NCBI GenBank assembly: GCA_964035545.1
Contig: OZ037766.1
Location: 3,528,501 to 3,592,500, forward strand
Reading direction: 5' to 3'
DNA length: 64,000 bases
Origin: Bugula neritina
Taxonomy: Eukaryota; Bryozoa; Gymnolaemata; Cheilostomatida; Bugulidae
The notes beneath the pieces are model-generated. The model was not told the origin of the DNA. It saw only the letters and a list, made by a program, of their open reading frames with translations, and did not search any database. This document shows positions 47,590 to 61,122 of this stretch, piece by piece. The translations under genes were made by a program, and so were the position numbers. How positions within the stretch are numbered: the stretch's first letter is position 1; each line of letters starts with the position of its first letter.

Positions 47590-50500
47590 CACAGGTCAAT
47601 GTTATTGAACAACCAAGTTTTCTTACCACAGATATACTTCAAGCTCTTGGACGTGAGTATTAAACAATATAATATTGTTTTAATTAGTAATCTTTTCTCT
47701 AGTGTTCTTCATTACTCATCTTTTTCAGAAACACCTTTTTCAAGGTTGTCCTGCAGAGGCAGGACTTTCGTTTAAAAAACAACGATCTGCTTGGTTTGTC
47801 ATTTTTAAGGAGCAATAACTAACAAAGAAGTAGCCTAATTGCTATGGTCAAGTAAGGCACTCGTTTACAAAACACCTATTGAAGATGGCAGTTAAATTAG
47901 CTTCTATTCAACCTTGATATTAAGGCATGCATCACCTCCTATCAGCTTCTCTCCCAGCTTATTTACCTGCACAAGAGCTACTAGGTTCAGCACTGCTTGT
48001 ACCCTAAACGCAGTAATGAAAAAAACTTAATAGCTCAATTAGCTCTTTGACTTTCTTAAAAACATTTAGGTTCATAATACTACATTTTATGATCTAGAAC
48101 ACAGGCTTTTCTTTATTACTACACCTACCTCAATGCAGTGGAATTTCATATACCAATGAAAAAACTAAAGATTTCAAACACTGCGTTTTAACAATCCAAA
48201 CTCAAATTCACTTGTAAGCCATATACCATTTTAATGCAAGTTGAGACCGAAGTGCATCTGTGTACTATTTTAACGACTGACTACACCATGTTTCGCTCCT
48301 CCATAGGCAGCAATTTTGTTAATCTAATGCTGTAATAATGTCCACCGGGGAATTAAACAACAGATTTCCAACTTGCAAGTTAGCTTGCTAACTATTGCAC
48401 TGTGTGGTCTACTGGGAATCACATTACAAATGTTGTCACTTATATCCAACAGAGTTTACTGTCTGTTTATACAGGAGATGGAATTATTATTCTGGTGGTT
48501 GGAGCCAGCCTTCTTTTCATTCTTATTGTGTGTCTCATAGCACTGATGTGTACTTACTGTAAGTCAACTAAAAGGTAAGTCGGATGGACAACTCCGTATT
48601 TATTAAAGTAAGCCAATGTTTTGAGTCATCTGATTGAAATAATAAGGGTTAGTTGATAGATAATGAATCACAAAAGTATATTTACCAGAAACTAGATCAA
48701 TTCACTGATTTAGAATTGAGTCAGTGAAGCAAAAACTGTAATTCTGTTTTTAATGCAATATTTTTGATGAAACAAAAATGCCTTTTCTAGAGTTGACCAA
48801 TCTAATATTTTGTTTAATGATGTGTAACTTACGTGGAAAAAAAATATCTACGTACTGAGTAATATATTGGGTCTTGAATATAAAAACGTAGTTATTTTAG
48901 TAAGCATTTTTTAATATTTTAAATAATCAGTCTTGTCAGACACCATTGATCTATGAACTAAATGTTTGAATTTTCAACAAAGGGGCTTTTTGCAAATATA
49001 GGAGAGAATATAGGGAACTTCTCTGGTGACTATGTTTTTTAGTCAGTTAATTGGTACTAATTATTCTGAAGTTGGCTTATTAACAACAAGAAAGTTAGTT
49101 TCCCATTTCATTCTTCACTCAACTCATTGTAATGGGTAAGTAATCACAACACCAATCTTTGTATAAATGAACAATGAGGAGAGGTTTGTATAGAGTAGAT
49201 TGTTGTATTGGGTAGAAAACAGGTTATATGAATAGTAGGCATATAACAAAATATTATATTCAAGTACACTTATGCTATATAACACCGAAGTATCAACTGA
49301 CATGTTGAGTCTACGCATGAAGAATCAAAGTCTCAAAACTATTTGATACGTTATGACTTTTGAGTAGGTTTTCTAACATTTCTATGTACAACTTTTTGGT
49401 GATCATCCATTTCTTACATAAAATTTATGTATCATGACTGAATACCACAGCAGTGTTATTTGGAAACTATCAAAGCCACATAAAACAAAGTATTTTGCAG
49501 TTAAAATATGGTGTATGGGTGTATGGGTGTGGTGAGCCCGTAACAATAATATGACTTGTTCAATCACTACATTAAAATATTCAAAAAACAGTGAAGCAAT
49601 CCAACAGCTGAAACCTAACTAGTAGTAATACAAATTAACATCAAATACAGCTCATTAAACTGTGTCTTTATATACTATACATTAGACTGTGTTTCAGAAG
49701 TTGTATCTGTACACAGTTTTAAATGTTTAGCAGCAAAAGTCAATAAAGTATGTTCATAGTTCACATTAATAAAGGGTTTTTTTTTCTTTGTGATTTGACT
49801 ATATTGCTAAAGTGTCTATGGTGCTTATATTTTACTTTAGCCCTAAAACTGAAGATGATAGAAGGCCCCGATATGGCACCATCATTCCTTCAGTTACACA
49901 AAGGGCATCCCCTAAACCTTACACAGTTCCATCTCACGCCTCTCCTTCTACTTCAGGTACTAAAGAGACTGGTGCAGTTGCATCTCCTGCTAATACAGGT
50001 AACTATAATACATTATTCTTCTCAACACAATGTAATATTATCATTTTGATATAAGTGATTTTATATATATAGAACTTGTGAGACTTGGTTAGACTTGAGA
50101 TACTAAATTGTGCTATTGATCACTGCATCCTTAAATGAGCACAATCAAAGCTGATCAAAGGGGAAGATAATCTCTAAAAACTATTCTCAAAGATAATTAT
50201 TCTCTTTGCAAGTTTGTAAAATAACACAGTAGGGAAGAAATAGATCCATTGAAATTTTCAACTCCCTTATTTCCTTTTCTATAAAAAATGTGAAATCATA
50301 TGGTTACTACCCTTCAACTCTTTAAAAGAACTGATGCGGTTTTCATGAAAATTTCTCTTCTTTTATACTGAGAGCACTCTAAATTTATAAATATATAAAA
50401 TTAGGCAACATAGTTAGATAAAAAATCACTTGTTCTAGAATAATTGTTTGAGAACATCTCCATTTCAATGAGTAATAATAATTAATCATGTTGATGAGTT

Positions 50501-50658
50501 ATCGTTTTATGCTTTGATAAGGGAGAGAACTAGAGGGCATAAACAATCCTTCATTTGAAAAACATTCTCAAAGAGAAGACGAATCAAAAGATATTTACGC
50601 AACTGTTAATAAGAATAAGAAGAGTGCTGAGGAGAAGGAAGCGCCTGTATATCTTTAA
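47590..50658 (+). CDS. Small single-pass membrane protein, 5' end unresolved
   Basis: Exons: 47590-47652 (tentative), 48475-48574, 49841-49998, 50522-50658; phases agree at each junction. The second exon codes for a ~25-residue hydrophobic helix (IIILVVGASLLFILIVCLIA) followed by Cys and basic residues, so the chain should end in the cytoplasm. The ~110-residue tail is Pro/Ser/Thr-rich. It contains tyrosines in RYGTI, PYTV, DIYATV and a terminal PVYL, plus NPSF. A second donor inside the third exon (CTTCAG|GTACTA at ~49955) would change frame if used. The tentative first exon adds a short juxtamembrane piece (VNVIEQPSFLTTDILQALG). No signal peptide or extracellular domain was found, so the N-terminus is missing from the model. 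I do not recognise the family. Tyrosine motifs suggest, but do not show, a signalling or adhesion receptor. Confidence 0.65.
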
Positions 50659-51894
50659 TTTACTGGCAAAATAGTTTTGAACTTTACTTCATACTTTGAT
50701 AAATCATAGTCTCTAAAATTTTGTAGGATATGCTCAAAAAGTGTGGGTATGATGTATATGGTCCGCTTTTATGTAGGTTTTCTTAAGCTAGTTGCTAAAA
50801 GATCAAAATTACTCACAACCTTAACCATGCATGGTTAAGGTTTTTGTCCACATTATTTGAACGAGTTATTATATTTACTTTGTTGCTGCTAACGTTGTAA
50901 AACAGCATGCAGATTTAGGTAGAATAAGTTATTGTGACAATTATAAAAAATACTTTTCATTGCATGGGTAAGAGGTGCTAAATTATGCTATGTTATGCAT
51001 AGTAGTTGCTAATGTTAGAGTAGTACACATGTGTTTGTGATAATTATCTAACTGAAATTGTTATTAAGCAAAAGAAGCCAACAAGTTTATTTATATAAAA
51101 CCTGTATGCAGTAATAATAGAATATTATATCTTTTCAATCTTTTTCTTTGAATAAATATATATAGTATTGAAAGCTTCAGGTCATTTATAAGCAGTTTAT
51201 AAAATAATAAAAATACGAATTAATGAGCCTAAAGCTTAAACTATCTTCATTAAAGCAAATAATCGCCAAAAATATTCCTATTGGTTTTTGAAACAATAGT
51301 CAACTCTGATGAACGACTAGTGAAAAAGCTATATCACAAATACATACTTTCTACTATAAAAGAACTATTCTGAAATGGTTTGTTTCAAGGTAACAGGTGT
51401 GTGTCCACAAATATAAATAAATAACCGCAAAGGTCAACAATGTTATGTGTAAAAGAATAGACGCAAAGTACACAAAATATAAACATCACAATATATTGAC
51501 AATATTAGTCACATTACTCAATGATGTTTGCAGAAAATTAATTTTGCCGATGCTTCTTCTAGATAAATCGTGAGTTGTGTCTACTTGAACTTCTAAAGTC
51601 TTGGTTATAGAAGCATAACCCTGCATTTTGGATATGGGGATTGCAATAAAATGGAGAAATATTAAATTATATAATCATCTACAGACTTGAAAGATTGAAT
51701 CTATCACAGCTATTTTTTAGATTAAAAACACCTGACAATTCTCTAACTTTTCATCTACAGATGTAAGTAAGAATAGCTTAGGAAACATGTTATTTAACTT
51801 CTGGGTTATGTTATACGACCAGTAAGGTTTATCATACAGTTGGTAGGTTATATTATACAACCAGCAAGGTTCAGCATACAGGTGCTGCGCTCCA
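50659..51894. other. Spacer between convergent membrane-protein and dehydratase genes
   Basis: AT-rich 3' UTR sequence of both neighbours. I see no additional gene. AACCTTAACCATGCATGGTT at ~50818 forms a short perfect palindrome (ACCATGCATGGT). Confidence 0.5.
51151..51156 (+). terminator. Polyadenylation signal of the membrane-protein gene
   Basis: AATAAA ~490 bp after the stop codon, following a T-rich run. Confidence 0.5.
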
Positions 51895-54800
51895 TTATAC
51901 GGCAGGTAAATTCCAAGACAGCATTTGATATGTATCTCTTAGCTTCTGTTCCAAGGCTAGAGACTGAGCCTTATCTCTGGTTTCACAGACTACTTTCACT
52001 GCTACTTGAAATACGTCCGACTTGATCCAAGCTCTTTCATGCAGCATGTCTTTTATACTGCAACAAGAAATGAGTGGATAACTCTATGTATGTAGCTGTC
52101 ACTAGAAACTATAACAACACTATTTATGATGTGAAATAAATTTGATGTTTGATTTTAGATAAAAAAAACTTTGGCCTTTTCATCAGTTTGGTCCCTCACA
52201 GAGGATACATGAAATTGACAGTTGGAAGTGAGTAAAGACATTGAGTCTCTTAATGACGAAAAATCTATTGAGTTAACGAATAATATTGCTAAAAAGTTTT
52301 GATTACTGAAATACTAAACATACATGCCTTTAGTAGTAAACCAATAGACATACATGTTACACATAATAAGCCAATGAAAACACATCTTACAAATGGTTGA
52401 CCAATAAACACACTTGTTACTCACCTGACCCCCATATCACCAATAAGCTTGGAAACATCAGCGATGGCTCCACACGAATCTGGTACGAGAACTTTGAACG
52501 CGACCAAACGACCGTCAGCAGCCAAACCTCTTTCTAAACACCTTCCCAGAATGCTAGTGTCTATGTTTCCTCCGCAAAGCATCACCACCACCCTGCATAG
52601 TTTTACAAGAATACATTATAGCATAAGAAAGGACAACTTCAAAACGCTAAACAAAGGTCATAGAAAATGAAATAACATAACTGAGTTAATATTGCTTTCG
52701 ATTAGAAAACAAAATAAAATCGCTTATAATATAAAAAATAAGTGGTTATAGAATTACATAATATTCTACATTTTAGAGTCTACAAACCTTTTGCCTTTAA
52801 GTTCAGGTAACTTGTCCTCCAGAATAGCTGCAACTCCTACAGCCCCGGCCCCTTCTATCACAGCCTTCTCCTGCTCGACCAGTCTGAGGATAGCTAAGGC
52901 TATGGCTTGCTCACTAAAACATTACAGTCTTTGCATTTCCTTCCTTGTTCACAATGTTTAACATATTTCAGTGGACATGTATACAAGTTTCCTAACGAAT
53001 TTGGACAGTTTTAAACTCCAAATGAGCAAAGAAGTGGCAGGAGACTTTAGAAACTAATTTTAATTCCAATAAATTTTCTACAATCTTGAATCAGCAATAA
53101 GAGTGTTTCACCAACTGAATACTCAAGTATCAGTCACATAGCCTGAGATAATGATAAAACGACACAACAAGCATAAAAGCTTTCTATACGCCACCCACCT
53201 CACTGATACCATCTTATCTATAAGATCTTTGGCTGTAACGAAAGCATTCACACCAACTGTGGGAACAGCCAAACCTGAAATAAAGGTAAATCCGTTAGCC
53301 CAGTATCTGAGCATCAGAAAGAATATTGTTGGTTTTTGAGTCACAACAAGTTTTCAAACATTTCCCAATCTATGCTTCTGTACAATTTTACTCCGAGTAT
53401 TGAAAATGAGTGAGTTTTTACTCTAAACGACTTGACAAGTAAAACTCTACTTCAAGTAGACTTGGCACAGTGAATATCACTAGACGCTGACACATATTGA
53501 CAATAAAATAGTCAAATAGACTGGGTGCTATGTCTCACCATCGGCTAGGGTGTGCTCCACATGCGACGCAACTGGTTTGCCGTGTTTCAGAGCCTCAGCA
53601 AAGCTGCAGCATCTCTCCGGCTCAACACCCTACAATGTACAGTAGATCGTCAGTAGAGATCATATAAAGATGTTTCATACAGGCAACAGCTTTTTCTAAT
53701 GAAGTGATTTTACTGTTAAAACCCTTTTGCTGAGAAAATTTAAGCAAATTATATTTATATTTTTCCTACCCAATTTTAAGAACAGTAAGAAAGAACTTTT
53801 AATTTTAAAAATGTCATTCAAAATTAAATGCTACTACGCTTTATAATAGAAAACTAGTAATAGTATTTAAAAAAGGTACCCTTTATTAAATTGTTTTGTT
53901 GAGATTGCTGTTGTATCAGTTTTATATTTATATCATTTGTAAAATAATAATCCAGAAACCAGCGATAAAATATAAACTAACAGTTTCATGTTGGATAATG
54001 AAACTAATAAAATATTTTCATAATAATGTCAACCTCCCTTTGGGTCAACTTCAGAGCAAAAACTGGTAAAAACATCAGCAGATGATAATGAGATAGCAGC
54101 ACATGTGAGAACACAATAGCAAAACCCCTACCTTTTAATTTATCCAAGCCGCTAATTTAAAGTTGAACATTTGCCAACACTAACTGCTTTCAGACTAAAT
54201 ATATATAATTTGCAAAAAATATTAGTGAACGGAACAAAGTGAAGCTGGCACCTAGCCAACTATTGATGCATCTTATATACTTCTCAAAGAATAAAATTAA
54301 TATATTCAATATATTTGCAAATAATTAACATGTCGAACATATGGCAAAGTTTTAAGGCTTGTCATATCTATCCAATAAAATTCAATGCTCTAAGCTGGTC
54401 TCAATTAAAATTAACCAACTAAAATATGTAGAATCTGAGATAGATTTTGATTAATCACTAAAATGAGTACAGCAACAGTTTAAGTTCAGTACAAGCCATG
54501 TCGTTATTTCAAACATGTGCTAGTCTTATTTTTCAGTTAATCCATTGCTATTCCGTAAGCATTATATCTATTTTTTTTAATCCTAAATACATAATATACA
54601 GAAAGCTGTTGGAGTTTGTAAACTGTCGAGTGAAACTCATCAAAGCGATAATAGATTTTCCAACTAAAACGCATCTCTAAACAGAATTTTCATCAAAGTT
54701 TGACATAATTCTTGCGAATAGCGAAATTTCGAGCTTGATATGAGAACTTGTGTTAGCAAATGATAGACCATTTAGGTAAAGTAAAGAGAACACATAAATA

Positions 54801-57800
54801 ACATAAAGTTTTTAATTTCTTTATGAATTTCAGTTTGGGGACAAGAATTGAAATTTTCACAAAAACATATTTTTTTCTCCATTTCTCATCAAGAGCACCA
54901 GCTTTTTTCAATTCCTCTTACAAAACAACTTCATTATTAAAAAAACAAAAGAATATTGCTTGTTCATTCAGTGTTTCATTCCAGTTCTTAATCTCCTAAA
55001 TTCTGTATAATTAGTAAAGTTTCAACAGTTACATATGTGCATGTATATTGTATAAAGTAATAACTTACAATAATCTGTATAGCGGGGTTGAGAGATTTGA
55101 TGGCTAAAGCCACCCCAGCAATTAGCCCCCCACCCCCTACAGGGATGACAACGGCATCAATGTTCTCTACTTGCTCCAAGATCTCTAGACCAGCTGTGCC
55201 CTGCCCTGCTATGATCTCGGGATGGTCGTATCTGTCATAAGAAAGGAACTCAATGTTGGTTGACATCAGGTGTAGACAACTCAGAATTGAATATGACAAT
55301 CATCATGTTCACAAAGTCTAAAGTTTTACTACTGCAATATGGCTAAATAATTTTAATTCATTAGAACTTTTTAAAATAATTCGCAATGCACCTTTTAAAA
55401 TAATTCTTGCTTAATGATTTAAATCTAAATCTGAAAATATAGTTTTAGACAAAAATTTGGTGTAATATTATATGCCTTGTTGAGAAATGAGTTTGCTGAT
55501 AGAATGAGAATATATTTGTAGAGAGTTTAGACATAGATGCTGGCACAGAAATAAGGGATATTTTGCAAGAGTTCAAAGCTAGGAAACATTTTATGATTAT
55601 GACACTTGCATAACTATTGACACATGAATTTACAATATTCCTGTGTACTTGTGTTGTGTGTCACTTTCTCAGTATTTGTATGAAATCACTTGAATTATAA
55701 TTATAGTAAAGTAGGTGCAAGATAGAAACCAGTTGTATCCAGTTGCAGACACGTGACCTGGATGGCCTCACAGTTGCTATGTGTGGTATTGGTTGTTATG
55801 ACATCCTGTTCTGATGACATGTGTCAAGACAGCTGACTAACACATGTCATCATCCGGATGAACTAGTCCTCACTCACTGGGCAGGTTCTTGTTACTTACT
55901 AGATATTTTAATCATTGAGGTATGTTAATACAGTAATTTAAAAAATGTACATTTTAAACTGTCTACGGAGTGAATTAAATTTTGTGTATTTACTGCATCA
56001 AGTAGGAAAAGACCACTTTTGAGATTTAATGCCATGAATTAGGTTTAAAAAATAAAACATCTGTATAAATATATTTTCATACTGCATCAAGTTTAGGACA
56101 AATTAAAATTACAGTTTGAAACAGTTTTTTTTCAAGAAATAATATTAAAATAATCTTACACACTCACCCATTCACATAGGACATCCCAAACTTTTTAGCT
56201 AGAACCAGAGCAATTTTCTTGGACTACAAGAAAACAGCATTAGTTATTTCAAGCTTATTTCCAAAAACAATTTCTGCACAGAGCATGTTTTGTTAATTGT
56301 TTGTTTCAACTTGAACTTGAAGTTAGCATAAAAAATGATTTAAAGCATGCAAAAACCAAAAAGTAATTGTTATAAAAAAAACAAAATCTGAACCATAAAA
56401 GCTCACTTTAAAGAGCACTAGTTACAGAAAACTGTAGACAACCACAGACTATCTAACCGAAGCTGAGACTACTACATGAATGAGAGACAAACCTCTCCGA
56501 GATCTTCGCCGGCTACAATCACATTAGCCCCAAATACTTTACAGTTCTGTACTTTCATAATGGGGGCTATCTTGGGCATCACAACAGTAACGTTGATGTC
56601 CAGCAGCTGCCCGTGGTACGCTAAGGCTAGAGCGTGGTTTCCTGCGCTAGCTGCGACAACACCAACTGACTTTTTTGAAGCGGGGAGGTTCAGTAAAACA
56701 TTGCGGGCTCCCCTTTCCTTGAAACTAAACAGAACTGAAGCTAGTAGCAAGTAATGCAAGGTTATGTTATATAAAATTATGTTTTATTCGATATATTGAT
56801 ATGGTTCGATAAAATAATATACATACAATATTTGATGTAATGATGTGCATATATTATTTTATATACGAGAGTCACTTAAAGCTCACCTTCCTGTGAACTG
56901 ATCAAATTCTTTCTTAAACCAGATATCCATATCATACATTCTGGACAAACCTGACCTCTACAACGAATATACACATCTTATATATTAATACTGTATATAA
57001 CAAATATACACACCTGGCATATTAATACTGTATGTAACAAATGAGTTACGAGAATTTCAGCCAGCGCCCTAAACCAAAATCTATCATGAAAATTAAAAAT
57101 AGGTTATTGAAAATTCCACAAATTACATACTCAGTGAATACAGCAATACACTGGAATCTACTAGAAATTATCTGCTCCCAACTCACCGTGCAGGGAGTCC
57201 TCAGCACCCCGGACTTTATTTTATAGGCAGCAGCGCTGACTTGCTGGAAGGTGCCGACCTTGGGGTTTTCAGGGTCACACATCTCGTCAAACTGGTTTTG
57301 AGGGTCCGAATCGTTCAACATCTCAGCAATGTCCAGATTGGCCAAGCTCAGGGAAGATGCTATCCAATCAGAACAGGGCTTACACTATAAACAACCCTCC
57401 CTACTTGCTGACAGTGCAAGTAACTAAGATGCTAGCTCATTACATAATAGCGATAGCAATTAGTGATACTGGAAATGCTATTACAACACTACACAACATT
57501 TATTAGTGTGGGTGTGTACTATTTTAGACTATAGTTAACATGAAATAATGTTAAGTTAAGTAGAATTTTGTGTTGGTGTTACAAAGCAGTTTTAGCTGCT
57601 CAAACGTTGCCACTATTTAGTTGTGTAATTTATACAAGTTTTATACTGAGCCTATACCTTATCTCTAGCTATATCCAAATAAGAACCTTTATATACTCTT
57701 TAGGCGTACCAGAAAAGCTTTCTTAAAATATATGGAAAGGATTTAATCTTGAGTCTATAATATGAATACCAACAATAAATGATTGAATGTAATACTTCTT

Positions 57801-59145
57801 ATGTAATATCAGAGCGCATACCTGTAGCTATAACCCCCTTGCCAGGGGGTGCCAAGCAATGGGGTAAATTAGTTCCATTCTCCTTCACTTCTCTCATATC
57901 TGTGTCACTGCTGGTCAGGGAGTTACCTGAGCTCTTTGCACAATCTGATAGTTTAATAGAAAAAAATGCAACATTACACTACTCAAGGTACCACAGGTGC
58001 ACACCCCCTAAGCCCTAAGGTATATAATATATACACCCCTCCCCCACGGTGTAACATATGTATACATTCTCCCTCCTAAGGTATAAGAGGTGTGCTCTAT
58101 ACAATTGCTTGCAGTAAAATTTGCTACAAAATGTACTTCGGTTTTTAGAAAGCATTCTACAGAATCTGTAGGGACTAGATTGCAGAAATAATACTACTTT
58201 ATGGCCACCCAGTAATCAGGTACGGAAATGTCAAGATGTAAGAATAACACATGTTTACATTACTTTGCTTAGCAACCAAACTGATCGCCTAGCAACCAAA
58301 TTTACATTCCAGCCAGCCCTGGTCCTTAATAGCAGCATTCAATTTCCAACACTAAGAAAAATATCTAAAATTGAAGTAATTTTGCCAAACAGTAGGATTG
58401 GTTTCGTTAGTAATTTTTTTCTTATTTGTTTTCATGCCTACCTTAATAAAATGTGCACTATCTGCCCAGAGTTTCAGTGTTGACTAACTTAAGACATGAC
58501 TTGAAGCTGCTTATATTACAGTTAAATTTGGCAGAGATGACGTATGCAATGTCAAAGGTCAGCTATTACTGTAGGAATAAAGTCAGCCAGCAATGACAGT
58601 AAAACCAAAAACATAAGTCAAGTAAGTAAGTTGAGAAATTTAAAAACATATGTTTTATAACTGCAGCCGTGGTCTAGGGGTTAGAGCTTTTGCCTAGTAA
58701 ACACGAAAGACATGGGTTCGAGCCCTGACAAAGGCCATTGGTGATGTTAGGAAGAGCATCCAGTCATAATTGCTCCTGTACCTCATTTAAAAAAGTCCTT
58801 AGCCTGCTTTAACAAAAACCCTTTCTATCTGGGGTTTCTCACAGGGATAGTGACTATAAACTTGCGTGAGTTTTATAATTGCAAAATTCTTCTAAGCCAA
58901 CAATTTACTATTATAATATATAACAAAATATTATATATGTATTGTTTTAAAATATAGCTTTAAGGTATAATTCTAAACTAGATACACATTCTAGTCACCG
59001 GCTCAAAACTGTATATTAACCTTTTACTACTTGTAAAATATTATAAAAATTAGATATTAACTATGAAATAAGTATACATATCACCCATTAAAAGAAAAGT
59101 ATGCAGTGTAGCAGTAAAATAATAGTCACCTTCAACATCCTCCAT
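51895..59145 (-). CDS. L-threonine/L-serine dehydratase with C-terminal ACT-like domain (485 aa, twelve exons)
   Basis: PLP enzyme of fold type II that deaminates threonine to 2-oxobutanoate and ammonia (family knowledge). Exons in gene order: 59130-59145, 57822-57944, 57187-57359, 56887-56957, 56493-56724, 56168-56223, 55069-55231, 53539-53629, 53199-53274, 52788-52913, 52425-52592, 51895-52057. Frames join exactly to 1458 nt. The PLP lysine is K130 in [16 protein letters not shown] follows at ~153-159, and the phosphate-binding glycine loop VGGGGLIAG lies at ~255. LCGGNIDTS (~381) has Cys where many relatives have Ser at the cofactor nitrogen. Residues ~395-485 ([20 protein letters not shown] onward) match the regulatory ACT-like domain of catabolic threonine dehydratases, so allosteric control is likely. 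The ~100-residue N-terminal extension is acidic with no clear targeting peptide. Exon 1 has only 16 coding bases and is the weakest call. Confidence 0.94.
55812..55852. repeat. 13-bp perfect inverted repeat
   Basis: TGATGACATGTGT and its exact reverse complement are separated by 15 bases, in the dehydratase intron between exons 56168-56223 and 55069-55231. A small hairpin of unknown meaning. Confidence 0.7.
58662..58870 (+). mobile_element. tRNA-derived SINE with target duplication
   Basis: The pol III A box (TGGTCTAGGGGTTAGAGC) and B box (GGGTTCGAGCCC) are intact. The body shares GATGTTAGGAAGAGCATCCA and a conserved tail with 21003-21200. TTTTATAA occurs at both ends (58654-58661 and 58871-58878). 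It is inserted in dehydratase intron 1, opposite to the gene. There is no A-tail; the 3' end is unique sequence running into the duplication. Confidence 0.92.
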
Positions 59146-61065
59146 GTTCTTAAACTTAGCAAGCTATCACTGTCAGTAAGAAATAGAGTCCCTTGGCTAC
59201 AATGCAAGAATAATTATAGCAACCTGGATGAATGCTGTTTTACTGCTTCAACTTTAGCATGCAATTACTGAGCAAGGCAGTGGATAACAGGTACTTGTTG
59301 GCTGTGAATTAGTAATAAAGTGGCATTACTTTCTAAACTTTGGTATGCTATGTAATTGCTTTAGGTTTCTGCAAGATTAGTAGCTGTGCAATGCTTATTG
59401 CCTATATTCACTTTGAATATTTTTACTAACAGGTAGAGATTGAAATTATCTAGCCACATGTGCACTTACTACTCTGAATATTTTACCTGCATGTGAAGTT
59501 GAAAAATATATAACCATACATGTGTGAACTTATCAGTTGAAGCTATTTTCATACCTATGTTGCTAATCATCACCTATGTAGTTACTATTTGAAGATACCA
59601 GCAAATGTTGAGCCAGTCATTTACAACAAAAGCAACTATTTGTAATCCAAACAACTAAGTTATGTTTTGTATTATTCATAAATAAAGGCCTTTTTCCATA
59701 ATATAATAGTAGTAAATGTAGTACCTTCACAATAAAAGTTGCTGCTAATTCAATTTTGAGCAAATTCTAGTATTTTGTAATATTTTATGCTTAAAAATTA
59801 AGCTATAAAGTACTACTAGGAGTTACACTCAATAACTTCTAGTAGTATTTATATCAATTTAAGCAAGCATAAGTCATCAAATGAGATGCAAGAGTCTTAC
59901 TATTAGGCTACTGTTAATAGCTGTATTTGGTGTGAGGATAATACTAATAGTAGAACTAGATGTAGTACTGGTAGTACTACTACAAGTTTATCATTATGAA
60001 TGCATCAAATTCAATATGAACATCAATAATGATGGTAATGAAATTCAAATTGAATATCAATATCAGTTTGAGTTTGGATATGAATACTGATAAGATTAAA
60101 TTTAATTGGATTATGATTACAAAGTAAAACTTGTACAATAGTAATACTACTAGTACTACTAGTAAAACCATTAAGTCTAACAAGTAATGGCTGGAACTGG
60201 AAGTAATACCAGTACTAGTAGTAGTACTGGTACTAGTACTAGTAGTATTACTAATAATAATACTATTACTATTATTATTAGTCACTAGATCACTAATTTA
60301 CAATTACCGACAGTGACTAATAGTAATACTAATAGTAACAGCAATACTAATCGTCTAATGGTAATACTTAGAGTTATACTTACACTTAAACTGACCTACA
60401 GTATAACTTAAACTATTATATTATAACTAATATTATTACTATTAAACTTAGTATTAGTATTCCAAGTTCCAACTTACATTTATAAGTTATAAGTAGAATA
60501 TTAAGTATAACATTAACAGTAGTATTTAGTTCTTACACTTTGACTTAGAGTTAATCACTTACTTACACTTACAGTTTGAGTTACAGTCGCACTAACCTTA
60601 ACTTTAAGTTTAAGTTACTAGTTAGTGACGAACACTAACTTATACAGTATACTTTAAGTTAATCATTCGTATTTAATTTCATAATCATTATAACTAACAA
60701 TTTTAATTGTAATCATCTATGATTAACTTGCATTGAAATTTAATCATATACAACATAGGTTAGCGATTAAAGTAGTTGCTGCAACTGTATGTACTAGTTA
60801 CCAATCACCTTATCCTGCAGGGCTTTACTTTTCACGCAGTAAAGTTTACTTACTTCGCGCCGCTACAGATGCGCTTTCTTAAATCTCATCTCATCTCATC
60901 TAATTAATCTCACTCGGAGCGCTTTGGCTCCTTTATCGAGATGCAGTGGTGTATGAACAATTGTTTAGATTATCAGTAGTAAGGAAGAAAACTATTTTGT
61001 CTACGAGATAAGAATATAGTTAATTATGCTTCGATTCAAAGCTCAATAGCTAGCTACTGCCAGGA
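59146..61065. other. Intergenic region upstream of the dehydratase
   Basis: 59146-59900 should contain the dehydratase promoter; I see no decisive motif. The A-N-T array (separate entry) follows. 60780-60960 is a G+C-richer island with three tandem ATCTC units and a GGAGC/GGCTCC hairpin, possibly the edge of an unrecognised repeat. No gene supported. Confidence 0.45.
59930..60560. repeat. A-N-T trinucleotide array, long and interrupted
   Basis: Two strong blocks (about 59938-59990 and 60140-60290) consist almost only of ACT, AGT, AAT and ATT triplets in phase, with frequent AGTACT and ACTAGT palindromes. Weaker TTAxTATAA-rich repeats continue to ~60560. Confidence 0.85.
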
Positions 61066-61084
61066 GAGAAAGAAAAAAAGAAAG

Positions 61085-61122
<38 letters not shown>

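Noticed and set aside
58664-58740. A genuine tRNA gene
   Set aside because: The A and B boxes are present but no acceptor stem pairing or cloverleaf could be drawn, and the unit continues into a SINE body with a second genomic copy.
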